A stretch of DNA of 64,000 nucleotides. Origin: GCA-002282575 sp964606405 (GTDB lineage Bacteria; Pseudomonadota; Gammaproteobacteria; Thiomicrospirales; Thiomicrospiraceae). Position numbers and translations under genes: made by a program. Numbering within the stretch: the stretch's first letter is position 1; every line of letters begins with the position of its first letter. Positions 23,854 to 31,933 of the stretch are shown one piece after another. The notes beneath the pieces are model-generated. The model did not search any database and was not told the DNA's origin. It saw nothing but the letters and a program-made list of their open reading frames with translations. The stretch lies in contig CAZSGH010000001.1 in NCBI GenBank assembly GCA_964606405.1, forward strand, positions 1 through 64,000, read 5' to 3'.

Positions 23854-25764
23854 ATGTCTGATAGCTTATTAGATTTTAGCACCGAAGAACTCGCAACCGA
23901 TGTTGCAGAATCATCTGAAACAAAAACACCTGTTAACGCCTTTTTAGGTCTTGGCATCGATGATCGCATCGTCGACAACCTAACACGCAACGACATCACA
24001 ACACCAACACCAATTCAGGTACAAGGCATTCCGTTGTTGCTGCAAGGCAAAGACTTGATTGCTTGCGCACCAACAGGCACAGGTAAAACAGCAGCTTTCG
24101 TTCTGCCTTCATTACAACGCTTATTAACACCAAGCGATAACAAGGAATCTCGTGGCGCACGTATTGTTGTGTTAACACCAACTCGCGAATTGGCGCAACA
24201 GGTTTCTAAAGCAGCAATGATGATGGCTGGCAAATTACCACGCATGAAAACCGTTTGTGTCACAGGTGGCGAACCTTTCCGTGATCAATTACGCAACATC
24301 GGCATGGCGCATGAAATTTTGGTCGCCACACCAGGTCGTTTGTTAGATCATATCAGCCGTGGCAAAGTAGATTTAAGCCGCGTTGAAATGTTCATTCTAG
24401 ACGAAGCTGATCGCATGTTGGACATGGGCTTCTCTGAAGACGTACAAGCGATTGGTGCGCAACTGCCTAAAAACCACCAAACGATTTGTTTCTCGGCAAC
24501 TTTCGATGACAGCGTTAAGTCGTTTGCCTCTAAGTTACTGAACGAGCCAGAATGGTTACAAGTTGCTGCGACTAAGCCAAATCACGAAACCATCGTGCAA
24601 CAAGCACATTACGCTGACGGTTTAGAACACAAGCGTACCATGTTACAGCATTGGTTAAACCAACCTGAATTGGGTCAAGCAGTTGTCTTTACAGCGACTA
24701 AGCGTGATGCTGAAGAATTAGCAATGGGCTTGCGCGATGCTGGCTTCTCTGCTGATCCGTTACACGGTGACATGGTTCAACGTCAGCGTACCAAAATGAT
24801 TCAGCGTATGCGCAACGGCGAAACACAAATTTTGGTAGCTACCGATGTGGCTTCTCGTGGTATCGACGTTCCTGGTATTACACACGTGTTCAACTTCGAT
24901 ATGCCTAAGTTTGCCGAAGATTATGTTCACCGTATTGGTCGTACAGGTCGTGCTGGTCGTAATGGTGCTGCCATTTCTTTCGTTAGCCGTATGGATGTTC
25001 AGTCTTTAGGTCGTATCGAAAAACTGATGAGCAAAAAAATTGACATCACTGCTTTAGAAGGTTTAGAAGCGCGCTTCAAGCCACAAGAAAGCCGTGGTTT
25101 CGGTGGTCGTGATGGTGGTCGCGGTGGTTTCGGTGGTGGTCGTCGTGATGGCGGCGGTTTCGGTGGTGGACGTGGTCGTGATGGCGGCAATAGCCGTGGT
25201 GGCGAGCGCAGCTTCGGCGGCAACCGTGATGGCGGAGCACCTCGTGGTGATTTCGCACCTCGTGGCGATCGCCCATCATTCAACCGTGATGGTGGCGCGC
25301 CTCGTGGTGATTTCGCACCTCGTGGTGATCGTCCTTCATTCAATCGTGACGGTGGTGCGCCTCGTGGTGATTTCGCACCTCGTGGTGATCGTCCTTCATT
25401 CAACCGTGATGGTGGTGCGCCTCGCGGTGATCGTCCTGCGTTCAACCGTGATGGTGGCGCGCCTCGCGGTGATCGCCCAGCATTCAACCGTGATGGTGGT
25501 GCTCCACGTGGTGACCGTCCTGCGTTCAATCGCCCAGCGGGTGGTGATCGCTTCGACAGCCGTACAGACAGCCGCTTTGGCGACCGTCGCCCAGCGGGCG
25601 ATGACAGCCGTCCACGCTTTAGCCGTGACGGTGCTGCCTCTGCTGGTGCAGGTCATCACCGTGGCGCTGAAGAACGTAGCCGCTTTCACGACCGTGACGA
25701 GCGTCCTTCTCGTGATGGCGCGCCGCGTCCAGCACGTCATGACCGCACAGAACGTCATCATTAA
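23854..25764 (+). CDS. DEAD-box RNA helicase with RGG-like tandem repeat tail
   Basis: This is an ATP-dependent RNA helicase of about 636 aa, RhlE/CsdA-like, probably acting in ribosome assembly or RNA decay. Motifs: Q motif upstream of IACAPTGTGKTAAF (motif I), PTRELAQQ (Ia), VATPGRLLDH (Ib), LDEADRMLDMGF (II), FSATF (III), and HRIGRTGRAG (VI). From about residue 410 the tail is Gly/Arg-rich. It contains three 20-aa units (GGAPRGDFAPRGDRPSFNRD) and then three 14-aa units (GGAPRGDRPAFNRD). Such tails bind RNA loosely and are disordered. An ATG at 23839 is also in frame; I prefer 23854 because GGGA lies about 10 nt before it and MSDSLLDFS looks natural. Confidence 0.93.
   Translation: MSDSLLDFSTEELATDVAESSETKTPVNAFLGLGIDDRIVDNLTRNDITTPTPIQVQGIPLLLQGKDLIACAPTGTGKTAAFVLPSLQRLLTPSDNKESRGARIVVLTPTRELAQQVSKAAMMMAGKLPRMKTVCVTGGEPFRDQLRNIGMAHEILVATPGRLLDHISRGKVDLSRVEMFILDEADRMLDMGFSEDVQAIGAQLPKNHQTICFSATFDDSVKSFASKLLNEPEWLQVAATKPNHETIVQQAHYADGLEHKRTMLQHWLNQPELGQAVVFTATKRDAEELAMGLRDAGFSADPLHGDMVQRQRTKMIQRMRNGETQILVATDVASRGIDVPGITHVFNFDMPKFAEDYVHRIGRTGRAGRNGAAISFVSRMDVQSLGRIEKLMSKKIDITALEGLEARFKPQESRGFGGRDGGRGGFGGGRRDGGGFGGGRGRDGGNSRGGERSFGGNRDGGAPRGDFAPRGDRPSFNRDGGAPRGDFAPRGDRPSFNRDGGAPRGDFAPRGDRPSFNRDGGAPRGDRPAFNRDGGAPRGDRPAFNRDGGAPRGDRPAFNRPAGGDRFDSRTDSRFGDRRPAGDDSRPRFSRDGAASAGAGHHRGAEERSRFHDRDERPSRDGAPRPARHDRTERHH
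25231..25536 (+). repeat. In-frame tandem repeats in the helicase tail (3 x 60 bp, 3 x 42 bp)
   Basis: The 60-bp units start at 25231, 25291 and 25351; the 42-bp units start at 25411, 25453 and 25495. The short unit is the long one with six codons (DFAPRG) deleted, so both come from one ancestral unit. The copy number is likely to vary between strains without breaking the frame. Confidence 0.9.
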
Positions 25765-25780
25765 GAAGTCGTTCTAATAA

Positions 25781-25817
25781 AAAGCCCCGCAGATGAAAGT
25801 CTCGCGGGGCTTTTTTT
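25781..25817 (+). terminator. Strong terminator after the DEAD-box gene
   Basis: GCCCCGC pairs with GCGGGGC (25784-25810), flanked by an A-run and followed by TTTTTTT. It is symmetric enough to work in both directions. Confidence 0.9.
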
Positions 25818-25862
25818 ATGCTTATCTTTACAACAAAGCAAGATGGCAGCGCAGCAAACCAA

Positions 25863-25987
25863 TAAAACCGTCACGAGCTGGCAAAATTGCTAGGCGCAAG
25901 ACTCGCAGACGCAAGGCACGTACATCAGTACGTAACGCAGCGCGAGAATCGCAGCAACAACGCAAGATGACTGCGTAGTCGGTTTTA
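25863..25987. repeat. 125-bp imperfect palindromic repeat, copy 2
   Basis: It has the same length and ends (TAAAACC/GGTTTTA) as copy 1 at 1554-1678. The central hairpin is ACGTAC-ATCA-GTACGT against ATGTAC-AAGA-GTACAT in copy 1, a compensated change on both arms. Its TAA end again provides the stop codon of the adjacent minus-strand gene. Confidence 0.85.
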
Positions 25988-26542
25988 ACCTTCCCAAATA
26001 ACCGTGCGCCCTACTTGCCGAGAGTCTAGATGCATCCAATTGGGCGTGCCAGCATAATAGCCCATACCCACACCCTGATGAAATTTGACTTGCTGCATCC
26101 ACTTAAATAAAACGTCAGTTGGTACATTTTGAACATGAAAATCAATCGCCTGCCCTTTAAGATGATAGCTATTAAGCACTCCACCTACCTCTCGGTTGGT
26201 TTGCCATGTACGAAACGCACTGTGCACCATAAAAGTGGGATTTTTCACACCAGCCTGAACCAGAGCCGCCCGAATGCCATCGAGAATATCGAGCAAGCGT
26301 AAATCAATGACGGAGGCCTGATCGGCCTTCACGTCGCGCATGAGCGCACACACTTTACGATAACCCGCAACATCCAACTGACCATTACGTTTATAGATAA
26401 CGGACAACCGTTCGCCCGACTGCGGACGAGCAAGATTCAACCAGCGACCTGTTCCTGCCTCTGCCTCGACTTCGCTTGGCAACAGCGTAGGGATTGCCAA
26501 GGTTGTTGCAATTGTTTTTAAGAAAAGCCGTCTATCCATCAT
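25985..26542 (-). CDS. Tat-exported DUF882/M15-like peptidase (YcbK family)
   Basis: This 185 aa protein has a twin-arginine signal (DRRLFLKTIATTLAIPTLL) and a peptidase M15-like zinc site. SAFRTWQTNREVGGVLNSYHLKGQAIDFHV holds the His and Asp ligands in its second half, and NWMHLD holds the third ligand. Members of this family (YcbK/DUF882) are periplasmic and thought to trim peptidoglycan peptides. The stop TAA lies in repeat copy 2. Its ATG overlaps the selD stop by 1 bp, so it is probably co-transcribed with selD, although no functional link is evident. Confidence 0.88.
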   Translation of the reverse strand: MMDRRLFLKTIATTLAIPTLLPSEVEAEAGTGRWLNLARPQSGERLSVIYKRNGQLDVAGYRKVCALMRDVKADQASVIDLRLLDILDGIRAALVQAGVKNPTFMVHSAFRTWQTNREVGGVLNSYHLKGQAIDFHVQNVPTDVLFKWMQQVKFHQGVGMGYYAGTPNWMHLDSRQVGRTVIWEG

Positions 26543-27585
26543 CAGCTCACACGAATACCCTGCCCTTGCACAATATGCCCAATAGCACTTGCTTTTGAAA
26601 AGCCAGCGTTATGGAAAGCTTCTAATACCGACATCGCCGCCGATGGCGCACAAGAAACCAATAAGCCACCACTGGTTTGCGCATCGCACAACAGCTTGCG
26701 TTGCCAATCTTCGATATCATCGGCTAATTGAACCTGCTCGCTATAGCTTGCCCAGTTGCGAGCAATCGCACCAGGACCAAAACCAGCCTGCGCTAACGGC
26801 AAGGCTTCCGACCACACGGGCACTTGATGCATGGTTAAGTTGGCAGCAACACCAGAGCCACGACAAACCTCGAGCAAATGACCAAGCAAGCCAAAACCTG
26901 TGACATCGGTCATGGCATGAACTCCTTGCATATAGCCCAAGGTTGTACCTACTTTATTGAGTTGTGTGGTGCTGGCAATCATCTGCTCATAACCTGCATC
27001 GGGGAGTTTTAACTTTTTAAGCGCGTCGGCAAAAACACCAATACCTAAGGGCTTACCCAAAATGAGTACATCGCCGACTTTTGCGCCATCATTGCGTTTG
27101 ATGTGCTGTGGATGTGCTAAGCCCATACCTACCAGCCCATAAATGGGTTCGACCGAATCAATGCTATGCCCGCCCGCAACAGGAATACCTGCTTCGCGAC
27201 AAATACTCTCACCACCTGCAATAATAGCGCGCATGGTCTCGACAGGTAACACAGCAATCGGCATGGCAACCAATGCCAACGCCATAATCGGCTGTCCGCC
27301 CATGGCATAAATATCACTTAAGGCATTAGCCGCAGCGATACGCCCAAAGGTATAAGGGTCATCGACAATGGGCATAAAAAAGTCGGTGGTGGCAATTAAC
27401 GCTTGGTGCTCGTTAAGTTGATAAACAGCCGCATCATCGCTCGTTTCTGTACCAACCATTAAAGCTGCAGGCAAAACAGCTTGCTCACGCAAGCCTGCCA
27501 ACATATCGGACAATAAAGCAGGCGAAATTTTGCAGCCACAGCCGCCACCGTGCGATAATTCCGTTAACCGTTTTTCTGTTTCCAT
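26542..27585 (-). CDS. selD: Selenide, water dikinase (selenophosphate synthase), Cys form
   Basis: This 347 aa enzyme makes selenophosphate from selenide and ATP. The N-terminal motif SHGGGCGCKISP carries the catalytic Cys (C16; Sec in some bacteria) and Lys. TTDFFMPIVDDPYTFGRIAAANALSDIYAMGG is the AIR-synthase-type ATP/metal region, and GFGLLGHLLE the second signature. selU lies divergently 170 bp away, so selenophosphate here serves at least tRNA 2-selenouridine. No selA, selB or selC is in the window. Confidence 0.96.
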   Translation of the reverse strand: METEKRLTELSHGGGCGCKISPALLSDMLAGLREQAVLPAALMVGTETSDDAAVYQLNEHQALIATTDFFMPIVDDPYTFGRIAAANALSDIYAMGGQPIMALALVAMPIAVLPVETMRAIIAGGESICREAGIPVAGGHSIDSVEPIYGLVGMGLAHPQHIKRNDGAKVGDVLILGKPLGIGVFADALKKLKLPDAGYEQMIASTTQLNKVGTTLGYMQGVHAMTDVTGFGLLGHLLEVCRGSGVAANLTMHQVPVWSEALPLAQAGFGPGAIARNWASYSEQVQLADDIEDWQRKLLCDAQTSGGLLVSCAPSAAMSVLEAFHNAGFSKASAIGHIVQGQGIRVS

Positions 27586-27605
27586 GGGTGGGTTTTTCTC
27601 TATAT

Positions 27606-27752
27606 GGGAATCTCTAAAAACCTAGCTTCGCTGATTTTTAGGCTTTCCAAGTTTATTTTTAGCTGAAGGAAGGGAGTAAATCAAAGGGTTACAGATTAGT
27701 TCCTGCAATCCCTTCCTCCAGACCTCCAACCCCTTAGATTTTTAGTGGTGCC
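27606..27752. repeat. MITE-like element, copy B (between selD and selU)
   Basis: The left end is GGGAATCTCTAAAAAC and the right end TTTTTAGTGGTGCC. The interior is the reverse complement of copies at 28874 and 39978 (CTTTCCAAGTTTATTTTT, AGCTGAAGGAAGGG). It fills nearly the whole selD-selU gap and stops 3 bp before the selU ATG, so the selU leader is element DNA. Confidence 0.8.
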
Positions 27753-27755
27753 AGT

Positions 27756-28802
27756 ATGTTATTTAAGTTATCTAATTTATCACAGCTCGATGCTTTCGAC
27801 AGCATATTAGATGCAAGAACCCCAGCAGAATACCTGCTCGACCATATTCCTAATGCGATCAACACCCCCACTTTGAATGATGAGGAACGCATTTTAATCG
27901 GTACCACCTATAAACAGGTTTCTGCCTTTGAAGCTAAAAAGCGTGGCGGTGCAATGGCAGCACGCAACATTGCGATGCATATCGAAGCACTGTTTATGGA
28001 CAAACCAAAAAACTGGAAACCCTTGGTCTACTGCTGGCGAGGGGGTAATCGTTCGGGCAGTATGGTAACGATTTTGCGCGCCATTGGTTGGCAAGCGCAA
28101 CAACTCGAAGGCGGACACAAAGCCTACCGTAAGTTGGTGGTTGAGTCTCTCGAAAGCTTACCAACGCAGCATGACTTTAAGGTGATCGGTGGCGCAACAG
28201 GTAGTGGTAAAAGTGCCTTACTGAGCGAGCTTACTAAACAAGGCGCACAAGTGCTCGATTTAGAAACATTAGCCCAACACCGTGGCTCAGTGTTGGGTCG
28301 TTTTGCCGACACAGCGCAACCGACACAAAAGTGGTTCGATAGCCAACTGGCGGATACCCTACGCCGTTTTGATGCCAGCAAGCCCATATTTGTCGAAGCT
28401 GAAAGCAAAAAAATTGGTCAGATTGCCCTGCCAGAAAGTCTAATGACAGCCATACGAAGTGCGCCCTTGTGGGAAGTGCAAGCACCTATAGCCAGTCGCG
28501 TCACTTATTTATTACAAGATTATGCCGAATATGTTGCCCATCCCGAACGACTCAAACAACAACTGTCTTACTTATTACCCGTTTTTGGTCACGACAAACT
28601 CAACAACTGGCACGAACGTATTGATGCAGGCAACTTTGCCGACATCACCGAAGCACTCCTGTTAGAACACTACGATCCGCTATATCAGCGCGCACTAGAA
28701 CGACAAAGCGAAACCAGACAACCACATGACGCGCTTATTTTAGATGATTTATCGGCAACAACTCTGGCAAATACTGCAAAAAAACTGATGCTCATTTCTT
28801 AA
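27756..28802 (+). CDS. selU: tRNA 2-selenouridine synthase
   Basis: This 348 aa enzyme (SelU/MnmH/YbbB) replaces sulfur by selenium at the wobble 2-thiouridine of tRNA, via a geranylated intermediate. It has an N-terminal rhodanese domain with catalytic Cys in VYCWRGGNRSGSM (about residue 90) and a C-terminal P-loop domain starting GGATGSGKSALL (about 145). Length and order match the E. coli protein. It uses selenophosphate from the divergent selD. Its ribosome-binding region lies in MITE-like copy B; only a weak GTGGTG is visible. Confidence 0.95.
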   Translation: MLFKLSNLSQLDAFDSILDARTPAEYLLDHIPNAINTPTLNDEERILIGTTYKQVSAFEAKKRGGAMAARNIAMHIEALFMDKPKNWKPLVYCWRGGNRSGSMVTILRAIGWQAQQLEGGHKAYRKLVVESLESLPTQHDFKVIGGATGSGKSALLSELTKQGAQVLDLETLAQHRGSVLGRFADTAQPTQKWFDSQLADTLRRFDASKPIFVEAESKKIGQIALPESLMTAIRSAPLWEVQAPIASRVTYLLQDYAEYVAHPERLKQQLSYLLPVFGHDKLNNWHERIDAGNFADITEALLLEHYDPLYQRALERQSETRQPHDALILDDLSATTLANTAKKLMLIS

Positions 28803-28873
28803 AAATTTCATATAAATTGATATATGCGCAGTTGTTTTTAACCATACAATAACAAGTGGGCATAACGAATACA

Positions 28874-29023
28874 GGGTACCTCTTAAAACTTAATGGGTAG
28901 GAAGTCTGAAGGAAGGGGATTGCTAAAAATAGCATGTAACGTATTGATAAACCCCCTTCCTTCAGCTAAAAAACAAACTTGGGAAATCTAAAAACGAGCG
29001 AAGCTAAGTTTTTAGAGGTTCCC
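28874..29023. repeat. MITE-like element, copy C (150 bp, with target duplication)
   Basis: The left end is GGGTACCTCTTAAAAC and the right end GTTTTTAGAGGTTCCC. TACA direct repeats flank it at 28870-28873 and 29024-29027. The interior closely matches copy E (39978): shared stretches include AATAGCATGTAAC and CCTTCCTTCAGCTAA. It separates selU from the cytochrome c' gene. Confidence 0.85.
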
Positions 29024-29043
29024 TACACTATGGAGAACACGAG

Positions 29044-29514
29044 ATGAACCTAACACGCAGCCTATTATTAGGAACGGTACTATCTATCGCAGCTGCGAGC
29101 GCAGCTTACGCAGAAATGAAACCCGAAGACGCGATTAAGTTTCGCAAAGCGGGCTATAACGTCATGGCTTGGAACATGAGTAAAATCAAAGCAATGACCA
29201 TCGACTCACCAGAAAGCTTTGATGCCAAACAAGTCGCCAATGCTGCAACAGCCATTGCCGCAATGGCAAACATGGGCATGGGTGCATTGTACATTTCAGG
29301 ATCGGAAGAAAGTATTGGCGATATGAAAACGCGCGCCAAATCGGAAATCTTTACCGATAAAGATGGTGTCAAAGAAGTCGCTGTTAAGTTTAACCAAGCC
29401 GCCAACGAACTCGCCAAAGTCGCAGCCACTGGCGACAAGGTTGCGGTTATGCAGGCTTTCAAAGACACAGGGGCTAGCTGCAAAGCTTGTCACGACAAAT
29501 ATCGTAAAGAGTAA
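29044..29514 (+). CDS. Cytochrome c' (class II c-type cytochrome)
   Basis: This 156 aa periplasmic haem protein has a Sec signal peptide cleaved after AAYA and a four-helix bundle. The single haem site is at the extreme C-terminus, CKACHDKYRKE (CxxCH), the hallmark of cytochrome c'. Known members bind NO and CO on a five-coordinate haem and protect against nitrosative stress. The cytochrome b561 gene lies just downstream on the other strand, a common association. A small MITE-like copy separates the two 3' ends. Confidence 0.93.
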   Translation: MNLTRSLLLGTVLSIAAASAAYAEMKPEDAIKFRKAGYNVMAWNMSKIKAMTIDSPESFDAKQVANAATAIAAMANMGMGALYISGSEESIGDMKTRAKSEIFTDKDGVKEVAVKFNQAANELAKVAATGDKVAVMQAFKDTGASCKACHDKYRKE

Positions 29515-29534
29515 TTAGGGCGCAGCTCATAAAC

Positions 29535-29619
29535 AGGAATCTCTAAAAACCTGTCATTCCCGCGAAAGCGGGAATCTATCTTATCGATTTTGACAAAAAG
29601 CAGGTTTTTAGAGGTACCC
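29535..29619. repeat. MITE-like element, copy D, with dRS3-like core (85 bp)
   Basis: The terminal inverted repeats are GGAATCTCTAAAAACCTG and CAGGTTTTTAGAGGTACC (16 of 18 match). The core differs from other copies: it holds ATTCCCGCGAAAGCGGGAAT at 29556-29575, the ATTCCC-N8-GGGAAT pattern of Neisseria dRS3 repeats. Its stem may end transcription of both flanking convergent genes. Confidence 0.8.
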
Positions 29620-29624
29620 AACAA

Positions 29625-30314
29625 TCACCACGCAGGTGAACTAACCACTGGCTTTGCTGGCGGTTGGTGCCATGCCCCACTCGCTCCCCAAACAGCCAGA
29701 ATAGCCATTACCAGCGCCACAATCACAGCAATCATCCCGCCACCTTGTGTCGACTCATCACTATCCAACTCGGCAGGTGCATCACCTTTAAGCATGGGTG
29801 TCACCAAGTCTTTTGCCAACACAATTTTGTAGAAAAAAATTGCACCAATATGAATGGCTACCAGCACCAACAACAGCTTAAACAATAAATGATGTGCCGA
29901 TGTTAATAGCGAACTGACGCTATCGGAAACCAAAAAGGTTAGCGGGGCGGTAAAGTCAGCATCATTATTGGCAAATAAGCCCGTAATGGTCATGGCGACG
30001 AGCAAAGCCAGCATCGCAACAACCGACCAGCCACCCAAAGGATTATGTCCAACCCCTTGCCAACGACCATTGAGGTAATCGCTCACCGCTTCCTTACCAC
30101 GCACAAACTGACTAAAACGCGCCGTTGTCGAACCAACAAAGCCCCATACAAGGCGAAAACTGAGTAAGAAAACCATTGCCAAACCAATCCATTGGTGTGG
30201 TTCTAAAAGGTCAAAGACATCACCCGTTAGATATGCACCAACAAAAGCCGCTAACAACGACCAGTGGAAAAGTCGCGTGGGCAAGTCCCACACGCGAATG
30301 TGTTTTGATTCCAT
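29625..30314 (-). CDS. Cytochrome b561 (di-haem membrane protein)
   Basis: This 229 aa protein has four TM helices and begins with the family signature VWDLPTRLFHWSLLAAF (haem-ligand His). Further His residues lie in EPHQWIG, in the GHNPLGGWS loop and in SAHHLLFKLLLVLVAIHIGAIFFYK. It is the CybB/b561 prokaryotic type that shuttles electrons between quinol and periplasmic c-type cytochromes. The C-terminal about 25 residues are an extra hydrophobic segment. The ATG overlaps the upstream stop as TAATG. Partnership with the nearby cytochrome c' is inferred from adjacency. Confidence 0.92.
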   Translation of the reverse strand: MESKHIRVWDLPTRLFHWSLLAAFVGAYLTGDVFDLLEPHQWIGLAMVFLLSFRLVWGFVGSTTARFSQFVRGKEAVSDYLNGRWQGVGHNPLGGWSVVAMLALLVAMTITGLFANNDADFTAPLTFLVSDSVSSLLTSAHHLLFKLLLVLVAIHIGAIFFYKIVLAKDLVTPMLKGDAPAELDSDESTQGGGMIAVIVALVMAILAVWGASGAWHQPPAKPVVSSPAW

Positions 30315-30526
30315 TAGATCTTCTCTATGATTAAGCGAACAGCAGCACCGCCCAACAGATGTTGCAAGGACATAATAATGTCCATTTCTTGCTGCCCTCG
30401 CGTTAGCGGGTCTTGCGCTTTCGCACCCGTAACACGGACAACGAAAACATCATCTGCTGTTTCTAGCGAGACAGACACTTGCCAACCCAAAACGCGCTGG
30501 CAAATATCAATGATTGCGTCTTGCAC
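30314..30526 (-). CDS. Small conserved-looking protein of unknown function
   Basis: This 70 aa protein was not recognised. It has no signal or TM segment and is predicted to alternate helix and strand (DAIIDICQRVLGW, VSVSLETADDVFVVRVTG). One Cys is near the N-terminus. It sits between yjdM and the cytochrome b561 gene with 5 bp and 1 bp (TAATG) spacing, so it is clearly part of a three-gene operon. That tight packing is the main support for its being a real gene. Confidence 0.65.
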   Translation of the reverse strand: MQDAIIDICQRVLGWQVSVSLETADDVFVVRVTGAKAQDPLTRGQQEMDIIMSLQHLLGGAAVRLIIEKI

Positions 30527-30531
30527 GCTAT

Positions 30532-31116
30532 TTAGGCTTTTTTGGTAAAGGCTGACACAATCACAATGGTCGAACCATTGATCTTACCTTCGATGTGCTT
30601 AGGATTACTGGTTAGGTGAATGTTTTTTACCAGTGTGCCGCGCTTTGCCGTAAAGTTCATGCCCTTCACATCCAAGTCTTTAATCAGCGTGACGCTATCA
30701 CCTTCAGCCAACTCTGCACCATTGCTATCGCGTGGCTTAGGATCATCGTCGTCGGCTGTTGCTTGTGCAATACCCGATTCTGCCCATGCTTTGACATCAT
30801 CTTCTAAGTAAGCTGTGTCTAACAATTCCTGCGCCCAAGACTCGCCTTTAGCGGCTAGGGTATGCAACATACGATAAGCGACCACTTGCACCGCTGCCGT
30901 TGGCGACCAAATCGCTTCATTCAAACAACGCCATTGATTGGCATCAATCGTATCGGGGTTCTCGATTTGGCTTTTGAAAGAGTCGCAAATATAGACACTG
31001 CTATCGGCAGAATCATCATTGCCAGAAACCGTCATGACGACTAAGGTGCCACAGGCATCGCCACACAGTTCACACGCATTATTACTACGATCTTTTAACA
31101 TTTGTTCGATAGACAT
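30532..31116 (-). CDS. yjdM: PhnA/YjdM-family zinc-ribbon protein
   Basis: This 194 aa cytosolic protein has an N-terminal zinc ribbon (CELCGDACG, with further Cys downstream) and a C-terminal PhnA domain (SVTLIKDLDVKGMNFTAKRGTLVKNIHL, ending IEGKINGSTIVIVSAFTKK). Despite the name, the E. coli homologue is not a phosphonoacetate hydrolase and its role is unclear. It is the first gene of the unit with the 70-aa gene and cytochrome b561. Its upstream region holds a dRS3-like repeat. Confidence 0.88.
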   Translation of the reverse strand: MSIEQMLKDRSNNACELCGDACGTLVVMTVSGNDDSADSSVYICDSFKSQIENPDTIDANQWRCLNEAIWSPTAAVQVVAYRMLHTLAAKGESWAQELLDTAYLEDDVKAWAESGIAQATADDDDPKPRDSNGAELAEGDSVTLIKDLDVKGMNFTAKRGTLVKNIHLTSNPKHIEGKINGSTIVIVSAFTKKA

Positions 31117-31146
31117 TATTTTTCCTTTATTAAATTAAGAGTAACA

Positions 31147-31240
31147 CTAAAAACACGTCATTCCCGCGAAAGCGGGAATCTATCTCTTTGACTTCTTGGA
31201 TCCCCGCATGCGCGAGGATGACGACGAAGCGAGGTTTTAT
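31147..31240. repeat. dRS3-like repeat with partial MITE-like end
   Basis: CACTAAAAACACGTC is followed by ATTCCCGCGAAAGCGGGAAT (31160-31179) and TCTATC, nearly the same as the core of copy D. The sequence goes on to a second, weaker GTCATCC-type inverted pair near 31200-31225 and abuts the greB stop. It may serve as the greB terminator. Confidence 0.65.
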
Positions 31241-31719
31241 AAGTTTTGATATATGACATTCAACACGGTGTAAGTCACGCCTGCGACAACAATATCATCA
31301 TCAACAGACTTACCCAATAGGGCTTTTGCCATAGGTGCATTCAAACTGACGTAAACACAGTCTGATTCGGGCAACAGCTCACCCACACCAACAAGTCGCA
31401 AATAGAGTTCAACGCCGTTATCATCTTCGAGCAACACCCGCGCACCGAAAAAAATACGCTGGCGCTCTGCAGGCAACTTATCGATGATTTTTGCACCATC
31501 CAAACGCATTTGCAGTCGTCGAATCTCGCGGTCGATTTCACGCAGCTTGCGTTTACCGTAAATATAATCGGCATTTTCTGAACGATCGCCCAATGCCGCT
31601 GCTTCCGATACAGCTTGCACGGTTTGCGGACGATCATTGTATAACAGATGATTCAAACGCGCTTTCATGAAAGCATAACCATCAGGCGTTAGATATTTAT
31701 GAATGTGTATTTCGGACAT
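31237..31719 (-). CDS. greB: Transcript cleavage factor GreB
   Basis: This 160 aa protein has the GreA/GreB organisation: an N-terminal coiled coil of about 75 aa with the tip acidic pair in ALGDRSENADYIYGKRKLREIDREIRRL, then an FKBP-like C-terminal domain. The YIYGKR... and REID-R pattern points to GreB, not GreA. It enters the secondary channel of RNA polymerase and stimulates cleavage of backtracked RNA. It stands alone, and its stop codon overlaps the end of a dRS3-like repeat. Confidence 0.95.
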   Translation of the reverse strand: MSEIHIHKYLTPDGYAFMKARLNHLLYNDRPQTVQAVSEAAALGDRSENADYIYGKRKLREIDREIRRLQMRLDGAKIIDKLPAERQRIFFGARVLLEDDNGVELYLRLVGVGELLPESDCVYVSLNAPMAKALLGKSVDDDIVVAGVTYTVLNVIYQNL

Positions 31720-31933
31720 GTCTCTACAAATAAACGATAAATAGAGAAATTTTCAAACTGCGCTTTGTGCTGTTTGAAAAGGCTCTAATAAGTGATTCAA
31801 AATCGTTTTCACGACCAACTTAACGACATCAATGAACATGCATTGTAAAGCACCAACGAATGATTTGGAAACATCTAACGAATTCGTTTATACTGCAAAC
31901 ACAATAAAGTTCATCGTAGGTGGTGATAGTGGT

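Noticed and set aside
24999..25529. 176-codon minus-strand frame rich in SPRGAPPSRLN
   Set aside because: It is the antisense shadow of the helicase repeat tail; the periodicity comes entirely from the plus-strand RGG-like repeats. The plus-strand frame 25094-25777 is another shadow.
25231..25536. Regular repeats as a possible CRISPR array
   Set aside because: The units are contiguous with no spacers, in frame and coding; no cas genes are present.
31832..31933. Longer start for the PhnD lipoprotein
   Set aside because: The extra 34 residues would bury a perfect lipoprotein signal peptide.
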